NCBI RefSeq assembly: GCF_000721935.1 | Contig: NZ_KL585442.1 | Span: forward strand, 50,132 to 58,330 | Reading direction: 5' to 3' | Length of the DNA stretch: 8,199 bases | Source: Streptomyces sp. NRRL WC-3549 | GTDB taxonomy: Bacteria > Actinomycetota > Actinomycetes > Streptomycetales > Streptomycetaceae | Part shown: in pieces, positions 1-5,757 of the stretch | Numbering within the stretch: position 1 is the stretch's first letter | How the letters are laid out: the number at the start of each line of letters is the position of its first letter | Notes under the pieces: model-generated | Told to the model about the DNA's origin: nothing | Seen by the model: only the letters and a program-made list of their open reading frames with translations | Databases searched by the model: none | Made by a program: the position numbers and the translations under genes

Positions 1-695
1 GGTGCGGGAGAGGACTCCGGCACCCGCCGCAGCGCCCGGGCGGCGGGCTTGAGCGTGGGGATGACCGCCGCCACGAAGAGGAAGGAGACGCCGTTGGCCA
101 GATAGGCCGAGGCCGTACCCAGTGTGCCGATCGCCACCGCCGCGAGCACCGTCCCGATGAGCCGGCCGGCACTGTGCACCATCGAACCGAGCGCGATGGC
201 CGACGGGACGTCGTCGGCCGGCACCAGGTCGTTGCCCAGCAGGGCCGTCGCGGGCCCGTCGATGGTGTTCACGGTGCCGGTGACCGCGGCCAGGAGGAGC
301 AGGACGGGCATGCTCAGCAGGTCCAGCCCGATCAGGGCGGCCGTGGAGAAGGCGACCAGCCCGAGCACCGCCTGGCTGACGGCCGCGGTGACCTTGCGGG
401 GCCACCGGTCGACGGCGGCCCCGCCGACGACCCCGAGCAGCAGACCGGGCCCCGCCTGGACGGCCAGCGAGAGGCCCGTCGCGGCGGCGGAACCCGTCAC
501 CTGGAGGACCAGCAGGTTCTGCACGGTGAGCTGCATCCAGGTGCCCGCGTTGGACACCAGGTTGGCCAGGGACCACCGGCGCATGCTCGGCGTGCGCAGA
601 CAGCGCCAGGGACTGCCGCCGCGCTTCCGGCGGGGCACGGCGGAGCGGACGGACGACGGGACGGGCACACGGGGGGCAGGCACAGCGCAGCACAT
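1..695 (-). CDS. MFS transporter, MFS_3 / EntS-like efflux family (partial, C-terminal half missing)
   Basis: Reading the minus strand from ATG 695 gives 231 residues with no stop before the window edge. Residues ~35-213 hold six hydrophobic segments (about 39-63, 71-93, 104-124, 128-146, 166-189, 193-213), the first half of a 12-helix major facilitator; the family is usually about 400-430 residues. The first helix motif SNAGTWMQ and the loop 2-3 motif GGAAVDRWPRK (residues 91-101, MFS motif A) are typical of the MFS_3 group, proton-driven membrane exporters related to the enterobactin exporter. The substrate cannot be read from sequence. The start is unsure: no Shine-Dalgarno lies before ATG 695 and the first ~40 residues are polar; GTG 638 or ATG 584 are alternatives, although 584 is very close to the first helix. 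It is transcribed away from the ligase gene at 1162, across a long non-coding stretch, so there is no sign of co-transcription. Confidence 0.85.
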   Translation of the reverse strand, partial: MCCAVPAPRVPVPSSVRSAVPRRKRGGSPWRCLRTPSMRRWSLANLVSNAGTWMQLTVQNLLVLQVTGSAAATGLSLAVQAGPGLLLGVVGGAAVDRWPRKVTAAVSQAVLGLVAFSTAALIGLDLLSMPVLLLLAAVTGTVNTIDGPATALLGNDLVPADDVPSAIALGSMVHSAGRLIGTVLAAVAIGTLGTASAYLANGVSFLFVAAVIPTLKPAARALRRVPESSPA

Positions 696-1161
696 TTCGA
701 TGGGGGCCGGGGGCAGACGCCCGGCGGCCGCCGGGGGAGCGGGAAGCGGAGTCTCGGGTGCCGGGAGGCGGCCTCCTCGCGGTCGGGCCTGCCGTTCCGG
801 CGCCGTACATCTTCACAAACAGCCGTGAGTGCGGCGAAACGGACGGTGGTGCGGGCGGGCCCCGTACGTGTGGCCGAAGGCCCAACTCCCCCGTGCGCGG
901 GGGGCGTCGGCGGCGCGGTGTCCTTGCTCACACGGACGGGCCCGGCGCCAGGCATGACCCGGACGCCACCGGGCAGCAGAACCGTCACGGCCGCCCCGCA
1001 CCGAGGGGGCGGCGGTCGGCGCCGCCCGGCCCTGGCCGTCCGTGCCCGACGTCCCTCCTCGCCGTACGCTCGTACGTACCATTCCGAGCGGCTCCGAGCC
1101 GGTTCGCCGTGACGGTCCGCCCCGCCGCCGGATCCCGCCGACGGCAGAAAGGATGCGCAAC
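696..1161. other. Non-coding intergenic region between divergent genes
   Basis: These 466 bases separate the start of the MFS gene (minus) from the start of the GCS2 ligase (plus). Open frames cross it on both strands, but they are compositionally typical GC shadows (Arg/Pro/Gly-rich) with no recognisable domain. It contains a perfect 14-bp palindrome at 721-734, a 13-bp inverted repeat with a one-base centre at 764-776 (GGAGGC-G-GCCTCC), and a CGTACG repeat at 1063-1068 and 1071-1076. A CGGCTC-C-GAGCCG palindrome lies about 60 bp upstream of the ligase start. It must hold the promoters of both genes, but I could not identify convincing -35/-10 pairs; in such GC-rich DNA short palindromes also arise by chance. 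Confidence 0.6.
1147..1153 (+). promoter_or_regulatory. Ribosome binding site deciding the GTG start of the GCS2 ligase
   Basis: GAAAGGA sits eight bases before GTG 1162, the right spacing for a Shine-Dalgarno. The same purine run directly abuts ATG 1153, which is too close for that codon to be the start. This favours translation from GTG 1162, giving the N-terminus MRTVGVEEEL. Confidence 0.6.
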
Positions 1162-2250
1162 GTGCGAACCGTCGGTGTCGAGGAAGAGCTCCTGCTCGTG
1201 GACGAGGAGAGCGGTGAGCCGCAGGCCCTCTCCACGGCTGTGCTGGCCCTCGCCGAGCGCCGGGCCGAAGGGGACTCCGCCTTCGAGTCGGAGCTCCACC
1301 GCCAGCAGTTGGAATTCGCCACCGAACCGCGCAGCTCGATGAGTGAGCTGCGGTCCGAGATCCTGCGGTGGCGCGCCGAGGCGGCCGCGAGCGCCGCGGA
1401 GGCCGGGGCCACGGTGGTGGCGCTGGCGACCTCACCGCTGCCCGTCAGCCCCACCATCGGCACGGGCGAGAGGTACCGGTGGCTGGCCGACCGGTTCGGG
1501 CTGACCGCCCAGGAGCAGCTGACGTGCGGCTGCCACGTCCACGTCTCGGTCGAATCGGACGAGGAGGGCGTCGCGGTCCTGGACCGGATCCGCCCATGGC
1601 TCTCCGTACTCCTCGCGCTGAGCGCGAACTCCCCCTTCTGGCAGGGCCAGGACACCTGCTACGGCAGCTACCGCAGCAGGGTCTGGGGCCGCTGGCCCTC
1701 GGCCGGCCCCGTGGAGCTCTTCGGCTCCGCGCAGGCCTACCACGACCAGGTGCGGGCCCTGCTGGACACCGAGGTGCTGCGCGACCCGGGCATGATCTAC
1801 TTCGACGCGCGGCTCTCCGACCGCTACCCCACGATCGAGGTCCGGGTGGCCGACGTCTGTCTCGACGCGGCCGACACCACGCTGCTGGCCACCCTGGTGC
1901 GAGGTCTGGCCGAGACCGCCGCCCGCGCCTGGCGTGCGGGGGACCCGCCGGACCCGGTCGCGGTCGGCACGCTGCGGATGGCCGCCTGGCAGGCCGGACG
2001 TCGCGGGCGGGAGGACCGGCTGCTCCACCCGCCGACCATGCGCCCCCGGCCCGCCGCCGAGGTGGTCCACGCCCTGCTCGACCACGTACGGGACGCGCTG
2101 GAGGAGAGCGGCGACCTCGCGGCGGCCGAAGAGGGGGTCAAGGCCCTCCTGGCCCGGGGGACGGGCGCCCGTATCCAGCGGGAGCTGCTGGAGCGCTCCG
2201 GCAGCCTGCGCACGGTCGTCGCCGAGTGCGCCGCCCGGACCCGGGGGTAG
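1162..2250 (+). CDS. Carboxylate-amine ligase, glutamate-cysteine ligase type 2 (YbdK) family
   Basis: The 362-residue product (from GTG 1162) matches the GCS2/YbdK family in length (~370) and motifs. GVEEEL at residues 5-10 supplies the conserved acidic metal/ATP-binding residues near the N-terminus. GCHVHVS (123-129), SANSPFW (154-160) and RLSDRYPTIEVRVAD (217-231) form the rest of the glutamine-synthetase-like active-site barrel. Family members ligate an amine to a carboxylate with ATP; E. coli YbdK has weak gamma-glutamylcysteine synthetase activity. In actinomycetes, which use mycothiol, the physiological substrate is mostly unknown, so thiol synthesis should not be assumed. The protein is soluble, with no signal peptide. 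The start was chosen by the purine run 1147-1153; ATG 1153 or ATG 1042 would add 3 or 40 residues. It stands alone: divergent from the transporter and convergent with the P450, so probably monocistronic. Confidence 0.88.
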   Translation: MRTVGVEEELLLVDEESGEPQALSTAVLALAERRAEGDSAFESELHRQQLEFATEPRSSMSELRSEILRWRAEAAASAAEAGATVVALATSPLPVSPTIGTGERYRWLADRFGLTAQEQLTCGCHVHVSVESDEEGVAVLDRIRPWLSVLLALSANSPFWQGQDTCYGSYRSRVWGRWPSAGPVELFGSAQAYHDQVRALLDTEVLRDPGMIYFDARLSDRYPTIEVRVADVCLDAADTTLLATLVRGLAETAARAWRAGDPPDPVAVGTLRMAAWQAGRRGREDRLLHPPTMRPRPAAEVVHALLDHVRDALEESGDLAAAEEGVKALLARGTGARIQRELLERSGSLRTVVAECAARTRG

Positions 2251-2258
2251 GGCCGGGC
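2233..2258. terminator. Candidate bidirectional terminator between convergent genes
   Basis: GCCCGG (2233-2238) plus CCC (2240-2242) can pair with GGG (2250-2252) and CCGGGC (2253-2258), leaving a single bulged A and a seven-base loop. The stem covers the ligase stop codon and most of the 12-bp gap before the P450 stop at 2263. A hairpin at a tail-to-tail junction suits a two-way terminator. There is no T-run, which is common in Streptomyces terminators, and GC-rich DNA makes chance stems likely. Confidence 0.35.
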
Positions 2259-2262
2259 CCGG

Positions 2263-3498
2263 TCAGCGGACGTCGGCGACGACGAACCCGCTGCGCGGGG
2301 CGGTCGGGATCCGGTTCAGCGGGATCCGCAGATCCTGCTCGACCGTCCGGTACGACAGCCTGGCCAGCAGGACCGAGACGGTGGCCAGCACCGCGAGGGT
2401 GATGTCCTCGCCCGGACAGCGGTGCCCCGTCCAGGGATCACCGCCGCCCTGCGGCACCAGGTCGTCCCGGCGCGGCGGGCCGTCGGCGAAGCGTGACGGG
2501 TCGAAGGCGTACGGCCGGGGCCAGAAGTCCGGGTCGTGGTTCTGGCCGTACAGGTCCAGCAGGACCAGTGTGCCGGGCACGACCGGCCGGCCCAGCCACT
2601 CCAGACGCTCGGCCGCCAGCCCCCCGATGAACGGGGCGAACGGGTAGAACCGGCGGACCTCCTGGGCGAACCGGTAGGAGTACCCCGGTTCGTCGGCGGC
2701 CAGCGGGGCGCGGTGTTCGGGGTGCTGGTGCAGGGCGTGGGCCGCGAAGGTCACGAACCAGCTGACGGCGACGGTCGGCCGCAGGATGTTCAGTACCTCG
2801 ACCGCGGCCGTACGCGGGTCCAGGAGCGTCCCGTCCGCCTCGCGGTGCAGGGCCACGGCGCGCAACGGCGTCAGGCCGGACGCCACCGTCCCGGCGCTGC
2901 CGGCGTCCGCCGCGGCACGCTCCTGTTCGACCAGCCGCGCCACCCGCGCCTCCTGCCGGCGCCGCGCCCGGCGGGCCCGGAAGTGCCGCGGACCGGGTGT
3001 GGCGAAGCCGTCCACCATCGCCACCAGGTCACGGGCGGTCCGCTCCTCCTCGGCCTCGGGCAGGGGCACCCCCGCCCAGGAGTGGACCGCCCGGGTGAGC
3101 AGCAGGGCGACCGCGTCGAAGAGGACCACCCGGGAGCGACCGGACCAGACGGCGGTGGCGTCCTCCCACGCGGCGGCGATCTCCTCGGTCAGCGCCCGCA
3201 CCCGCACGGGGTCGGTCAGCAGCCGCATGAACATGGCCTTGCGCACCCGGTGCGCCTCCCCGTCCAGGGTGTGCACGGCCCCCTGGCCGAAGAGGGTGTC
3301 GATCACGGGCTCCGGCAGGGCCGTACGGCGGTGGATGTTGTTCCCGTCGTAGAAGAACCGCGCGGCGGCCGGCCCGTGCAGGGCGATCGCGCGCTTGCCC
3401 AGGAGCCGGGTGCGCACCGGCGCGCCCCCGCTCCTGCGCCGGCGGTCGGGCAGCCATGCGTAGCCCTTGACGAGGAGGGGCAGGGTGCTGTCGGCCAT
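2263..3498 (-). CDS. Cytochrome P450, CYP152 family fatty acid peroxygenase / OleT-like decarboxylase
   Basis: The 411-residue product aligns throughout with CYP152 enzymes (P450 BS-beta, OleT; ~417-422 residues), which use hydrogen peroxide instead of redox partners to hydroxylate or decarboxylate fatty acids. The heme region PQGGGDPWTGHRCPGE (349-364) contains the thiolate Cys361; the K-helix ExxR is Glu280-Arg283 in QEVRRFYPFAPF. Arg240-Pro241 in the I helix (NILRPTVAV) replaces the usual acid-alcohol pair and is the CYP152 hallmark; the Arg binds the substrate carboxylate. Phe70 and His76 (LFGQGAVHTLDG) match OleT Phe79 and His85, where BS-beta has Gln85. No ferredoxin or reductase gene is nearby, which fits peroxide use. 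There is no membrane anchor. ATG 3498 was chosen over ATG 3540 because GGAG lies six bases upstream and the resulting MADSTLPLLVKGY matches the family N-terminus. Whether it hydroxylates or makes alkenes is inference. Confidence 0.92.
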   Translation of the reverse strand: MADSTLPLLVKGYAWLPDRRRRSGGAPVRTRLLGKRAIALHGPAAARFFYDGNNIHRRTALPEPVIDTLFGQGAVHTLDGEAHRVRKAMFMRLLTDPVRVRALTEEIAAAWEDATAVWSGRSRVVLFDAVALLLTRAVHSWAGVPLPEAEEERTARDLVAMVDGFATPGPRHFRARRARRRQEARVARLVEQERAAADAGSAGTVASGLTPLRAVALHREADGTLLDPRTAAVEVLNILRPTVAVSWFVTFAAHALHQHPEHRAPLAADEPGYSYRFAQEVRRFYPFAPFIGGLAAERLEWLGRPVVPGTLVLLDLYGQNHDPDFWPRPYAFDPSRFADGPPRRDDLVPQGGGDPWTGHRCPGEDITLAVLATVSVLLARLSYRTVEQDLRIPLNRIPTAPRSGFVVADVR

Positions 3499-3504
3499 CA
3501 GGGT

Positions 3505-3508
3505 CTCC
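3505..3508 (-). promoter_or_regulatory. Ribosome binding site deciding the P450 start
   Basis: On the minus strand GGAG is followed by six bases and then ATG 3498. The in-frame ATG at 3540 has no purine-rich element before it, so 3498 is the supported start. Confidence 0.65.
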
Positions 3509-3553
3509 GTCGGTCGGGGGCCGGACCCGGGCCGCACCACGGGGTGTGGGCCC

Positions 3554-3592
3554 GCGGGACCCTTCCGCCCGGCCGTCCGAGCCGGGTCCCGC
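3554..3592 (-). terminator. Stem-loop in the gap between the pyruvyl transferase and P450 genes
   Basis: GCGGGACCC (3554-3562) and GGGTCCCGC (3584-3592) are a perfect 9-bp inverted repeat around a 21-base loop. A second, weaker stem is possible beside it (GGGCC/CAC at 3529-3537 with GTG/GGCCC at 3546-3553, one bulged base). Both lie in the 129-bp gap downstream of the stop at 3628 and upstream of the P450 start. They could end or attenuate the upstream transcript, or act as an operator for the P450. No T-run follows. Confidence 0.35.
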
Positions 3593-3627
3593 AGCCGATC
3601 CTCCGCGCACGGGCGGTGCCGCGCGAA

Positions 3628-4572
3628 TCAGCGCCCGCTGTCCAGGTCCCGGAGGCCGCCGGTGGCGTACGCGCCCCGGAGCAGCAGGGCCTGCCGGCGC
3701 CGGGCCGCCGCCCGGCCGGCGGGCGACAGGCACCAGGCCCACCAGTCGTCCAGCACGCCCGGGGACACGTCCTCGCAGGGGACCGTCGCGGGCCAGCGCA
3801 CCAGTCCGGCCTGCGCCGACACCTTGGCGCCGCCCCGCACCGGGTCCACCACCAGCGCCGGTACGCCCGTCCGCAGCGCCAGCACCATGCCGTGCAGGCG
3901 GTCGGTGACCATCAGGTCCAGCCGCCCGACCAGGGAGAGGTACTGGTCCGGGGTCCGGCACAGCCGCCAGGTGTCACGGGCCAGCCGGGTGTCGGCCTCC
4001 ACCCGCGCGCAGTCCTGCCCGGCCAGCCAGGAACCGAGCACCTCCGAGGTCCGCTCGTGGTCGCGCCGGGCCCCGTACTCGCCCTGACCATGGGTCAGGG
4101 CGACCCCGACGAGGGGCCGCGGCGGCTCGGAGCGGGCGGCGCCCGCCAGGTCCGCCATCAGCCCCGCCCCGGCGCTGTCACGTGCCAGGACCCGGTGGAA
4201 GCCGGCCACCTCGGGCGCCCCCGCGTCCACCACGCTCACCCCGACCGCCACGCGCCGGCACGCGGCGTACCGCTCGTGGAGCCGGAGGATCTGCTCGCCG
4301 TGCAGCGGGCCGCAGACGAACACCATCTGCTCGTACGATTCCGGCCGCGCCTCCTCCAGCGTCGGACCGCCCGGTGCGAACACCGGGCTCCACGCCGAAT
4401 CGTGGGCGACACCCAAACGGCCGAGCGCGTCCGATACGGCGCGTTCGGCGAGGGCGTCCCCGGCGGTCACCTCCCCGTCGCGGAAGCTGAACCAACCTGT
4501 GACCAGCACTCGTCCCGACGCGGTGCGGGGGCGGAGCAGGGAGTCGAGTACGGAGGGAAGACCGTGGCGCAT
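3628..4572 (-). CDS. Polysaccharide pyruvyl transferase family protein
   Basis: The 314-residue product resembles the PS_pyruv_trans family, whose characterised members move pyruvate from phosphoenolpyruvate onto a sugar hydroxyl of a cell-surface glycan, making an acidic ketal. The N-terminal VTGWFSFRDGEVTAGD (24-39) resembles the family's first glycine-rich strand-loop. A central segment has FVCGPLHG (85-92) and VGVALTHGQGEYGARRD (155-171). The C-terminal TDRLHGMVLALRTGVPALV (223-241) is the strongest family signature, with the conserved Asp-Arg-x-His-Gly. The protein is soluble, without signal or membrane segments. ATG 4572 was chosen because GAGGAAGGG lies nine bases upstream (4582-4590). 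It is divergent from the sugar operon at 4738, sharing a 165-bp control region, and upstream of the P450 in the same direction. Many proteins of this family have no tested activity, so pyruvylation itself is only a family-based guess. Confidence 0.82.
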   Translation of the reverse strand: MRHGLPSVLDSLLRPRTASGRVLVTGWFSFRDGEVTAGDALAERAVSDALGRLGVAHDSAWSPVFAPGGPTLEEARPESYEQMVFVCGPLHGEQILRLHERYAACRRVAVGVSVVDAGAPEVAGFHRVLARDSAGAGLMADLAGAARSEPPRPLVGVALTHGQGEYGARRDHERTSEVLGSWLAGQDCARVEADTRLARDTWRLCRTPDQYLSLVGRLDLMVTDRLHGMVLALRTGVPALVVDPVRGGAKVSAQAGLVRWPATVPCEDVSPGVLDDWWAWCLSPAGRAAARRRQALLLRGAYATGGLRDLDSGR

Positions 4573-4737
4573 CGTCGTTTGCCCTTCCTCGGTTCCGTCC
4601 CACCGTATGCCCCGAGATGCAGGGGAGCCGTCCTTCGGCAGGATCCATAGATGAGAACCGAGCGCGGGAACGGCCGGCCGGGCGCCGGCAGGACCGTTTC
4701 CGTTCCCGCGCCCCGCACCGGAAGGGAGAGACAGCAC
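4573..4737. promoter_or_regulatory. Divergent intergenic control region
   Basis: These 165 bases separate the start codons of the pyruvyl transferase-like gene (minus) and the sugar operon (plus). They must hold promoters for both directions. Possible -10-like elements are CATAGAT around 4646 (plus) and TACGGT, read on the minus strand, near 4602-4607. Neither has a good -35, so I do not place transcription starts. Clear Shine-Dalgarno sites lie at both ends (4582-4590 minus, 4720-4730 plus). A long inverted repeat is annotated separately. Confidence 0.6.
4662..4711 (+). repeat. Perfect 12-bp inverted repeat upstream of the sugar operon
   Basis: GCGCGGGAACGG (4662-4673) and CCGTTCCCGCGC (4700-4711) are exact reverse complements around 26 bases. 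The spacer has its own smaller stem (CCGGC 4674-4678 with GCCGG 4684-4688), so the arms could form one long, imperfect hairpin. The right arm ends 26 bases before ATG 4738, just ahead of the Shine-Dalgarno. It could be a transcript leader hairpin or two half-sites for a regulator; sequence alone does not decide. Confidence 0.6.
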
Positions 4738-5745
4738 ATGACGCCTTCGGTAGCAGCCGAACGCCTGCCCTGGCAGCGCGCACTGGTGACCGGCGGAGCC
4801 GGGTTCCTCGGCTCGCACCTCTGCGAGCGCCTGCTGGACGGCGGAGTCGGTGTCGACTGTGCCGACAACCTGTCGTCGGGCTCGGCCCGGAACGTGGCCC
4901 ACCTCGTCGACAGGGCGGGATTCCGCTTCCTGGACTGCGACGTGTCGGACGCCGCCTGCGTCGACGAGCTGACCGGCCCCTACGACCTCGTGCTGCACTT
5001 CGCGTGCCCCGCGTCCCCGGCCGACTACCTGCGGATGCCGCTGGAGACCCTGGACGTCGGCAGCCTCGGTACCCGCAACATCCTGAGCGTCGCCGCGAGG
5101 GACGACGCGCGCCTGCTGCTGGCCTCCACCTCCGAGGTGTACGGCGACCCGCTGGTGCACCCGCAGCGGGAGGACTACTGGGGCAACGTCAACCCGGTCG
5201 GCCCGCGCAGCGTCTACGACGAGTCGAAGCGGTTCTCCGAAGCCCTCGTCACCGCCCACGCGGGCACCCGGGGGACGAACGCCGGGATCGTCCGGCTCTT
5301 CAACACCTACGGCCCGCGCATGCGCGCCCACGACGGCAGGGCGGTCCCCACCTTCATCTGCCAGGCCCTCGCGGGCGAACCCCTGACGATCGCCGGCGAC
5401 GGCAGCCAGACCAGGTCGCTGTGCTACGTCGACGACACGCTCGACGGCATCCTGCGGGTGGCCGCCAGCCGGTCGGTACGCCCCGTCAACATCGGCGGGA
5501 GCGACGAGACCACGGTCCGGGAGATCGCCCGCCGGGTCGTCAAACTGACCAACTCCGCCTCCCGGATCGTCTCCATCGACCGGCCCGTCGACGACCCCGA
5601 ACGGCGCCGGCCCGACACCACACTCGTACGCGAGATGTTCGGCTGGGAGCCGAGCGTGTCCTGGGAAGAGGGGCTGGAGCGCACCATCGCGTACTTCTCC
5701 GAGCTGCTCGGCACCCAGGACGAGCGCCCGGCCGGGACCCTCTGA
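4738..5745 (+). CDS. NAD-dependent SDR enzyme, UDP-glucuronate decarboxylase (UDP-xylose synthase)-like
   Basis: The 335-residue product is an extended short-chain dehydrogenase. VTGGAGFLGSH (17-27) is the Rossmann NAD-binding loop and Tyr160-x3-Lys164 the catalytic pair. STSEVYGDPLVHPQ (130-143) followed by YWGNVNPVGPRSVYDESKR (147-165) closely follows the UDP-xylose synthase signature. Ser132, Glu133 and Arg290 (in DDPERRRPD) fall at the spacing of human UXS1 Ser119, Glu120 and Arg277, the residues tied to decarboxylation. The likely reaction is UDP-glucuronate to UDP-xylose, or an equivalent step on a related NDP-sugar; another epimerase/dehydratase activity is not excluded. ATG 4738 has GGAAGGGAGAG (4720-4730) seven bases upstream; the ATG at 4651 lies in the leader inverted-repeat region and is unlikely. 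It is the first gene of the plus-strand operon, 12 bp from the carbamoyltransferase. Confidence 0.87.
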   Translation: MTPSVAAERLPWQRALVTGGAGFLGSHLCERLLDGGVGVDCADNLSSGSARNVAHLVDRAGFRFLDCDVSDAACVDELTGPYDLVLHFACPASPADYLRMPLETLDVGSLGTRNILSVAARDDARLLLASTSEVYGDPLVHPQREDYWGNVNPVGPRSVYDESKRFSEALVTAHAGTRGTNAGIVRLFNTYGPRMRAHDGRAVPTFICQALAGEPLTIAGDGSQTRSLCYVDDTLDGILRVAASRSVRPVNIGGSDETTVREIARRVVKLTNSASRIVSIDRPVDDPERRRPDTTLVREMFGWEPSVSWEEGLERTIAYFSELLGTQDERPAGTL

Positions 5746-5757
5746 AGGAGCCTGTGC

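Noticed and set aside
1065..1082. -10-like elements TACGCT and TACCAT upstream of the ligase
   Set aside because: No TTGAC-like -35 lies at a 16-18 bp spacing; TANNNT matches are common by chance.
758..1342. Possible small gene(s) in the transporter-ligase gap
   Set aside because: The frames on both strands are Arg/Pro/Gly-rich without a domain or good ribosome binding site, and several run into the ligase or transporter in another frame.
1162..2250. Assigning the ligase as EgtA (ergothioneine pathway) or a true GshA
   Set aside because: Length and motifs fit the shorter YbdK group, and no ergothioneine or thiol genes are nearby.
1368..2402. 344-residue plus-strand frame within the ligase gene
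   Set aside because: Alternate frame of the GCS2 ligase, with no recognisable domain and shadow composition.
2536..4650. 704-residue plus-strand open frame
   Set aside because: It is antisense to the P450 and pyruvyl transferase genes, has Gln/Gly/Pro/Arg-rich shadow composition and no domain; a usual by-product of high GC.
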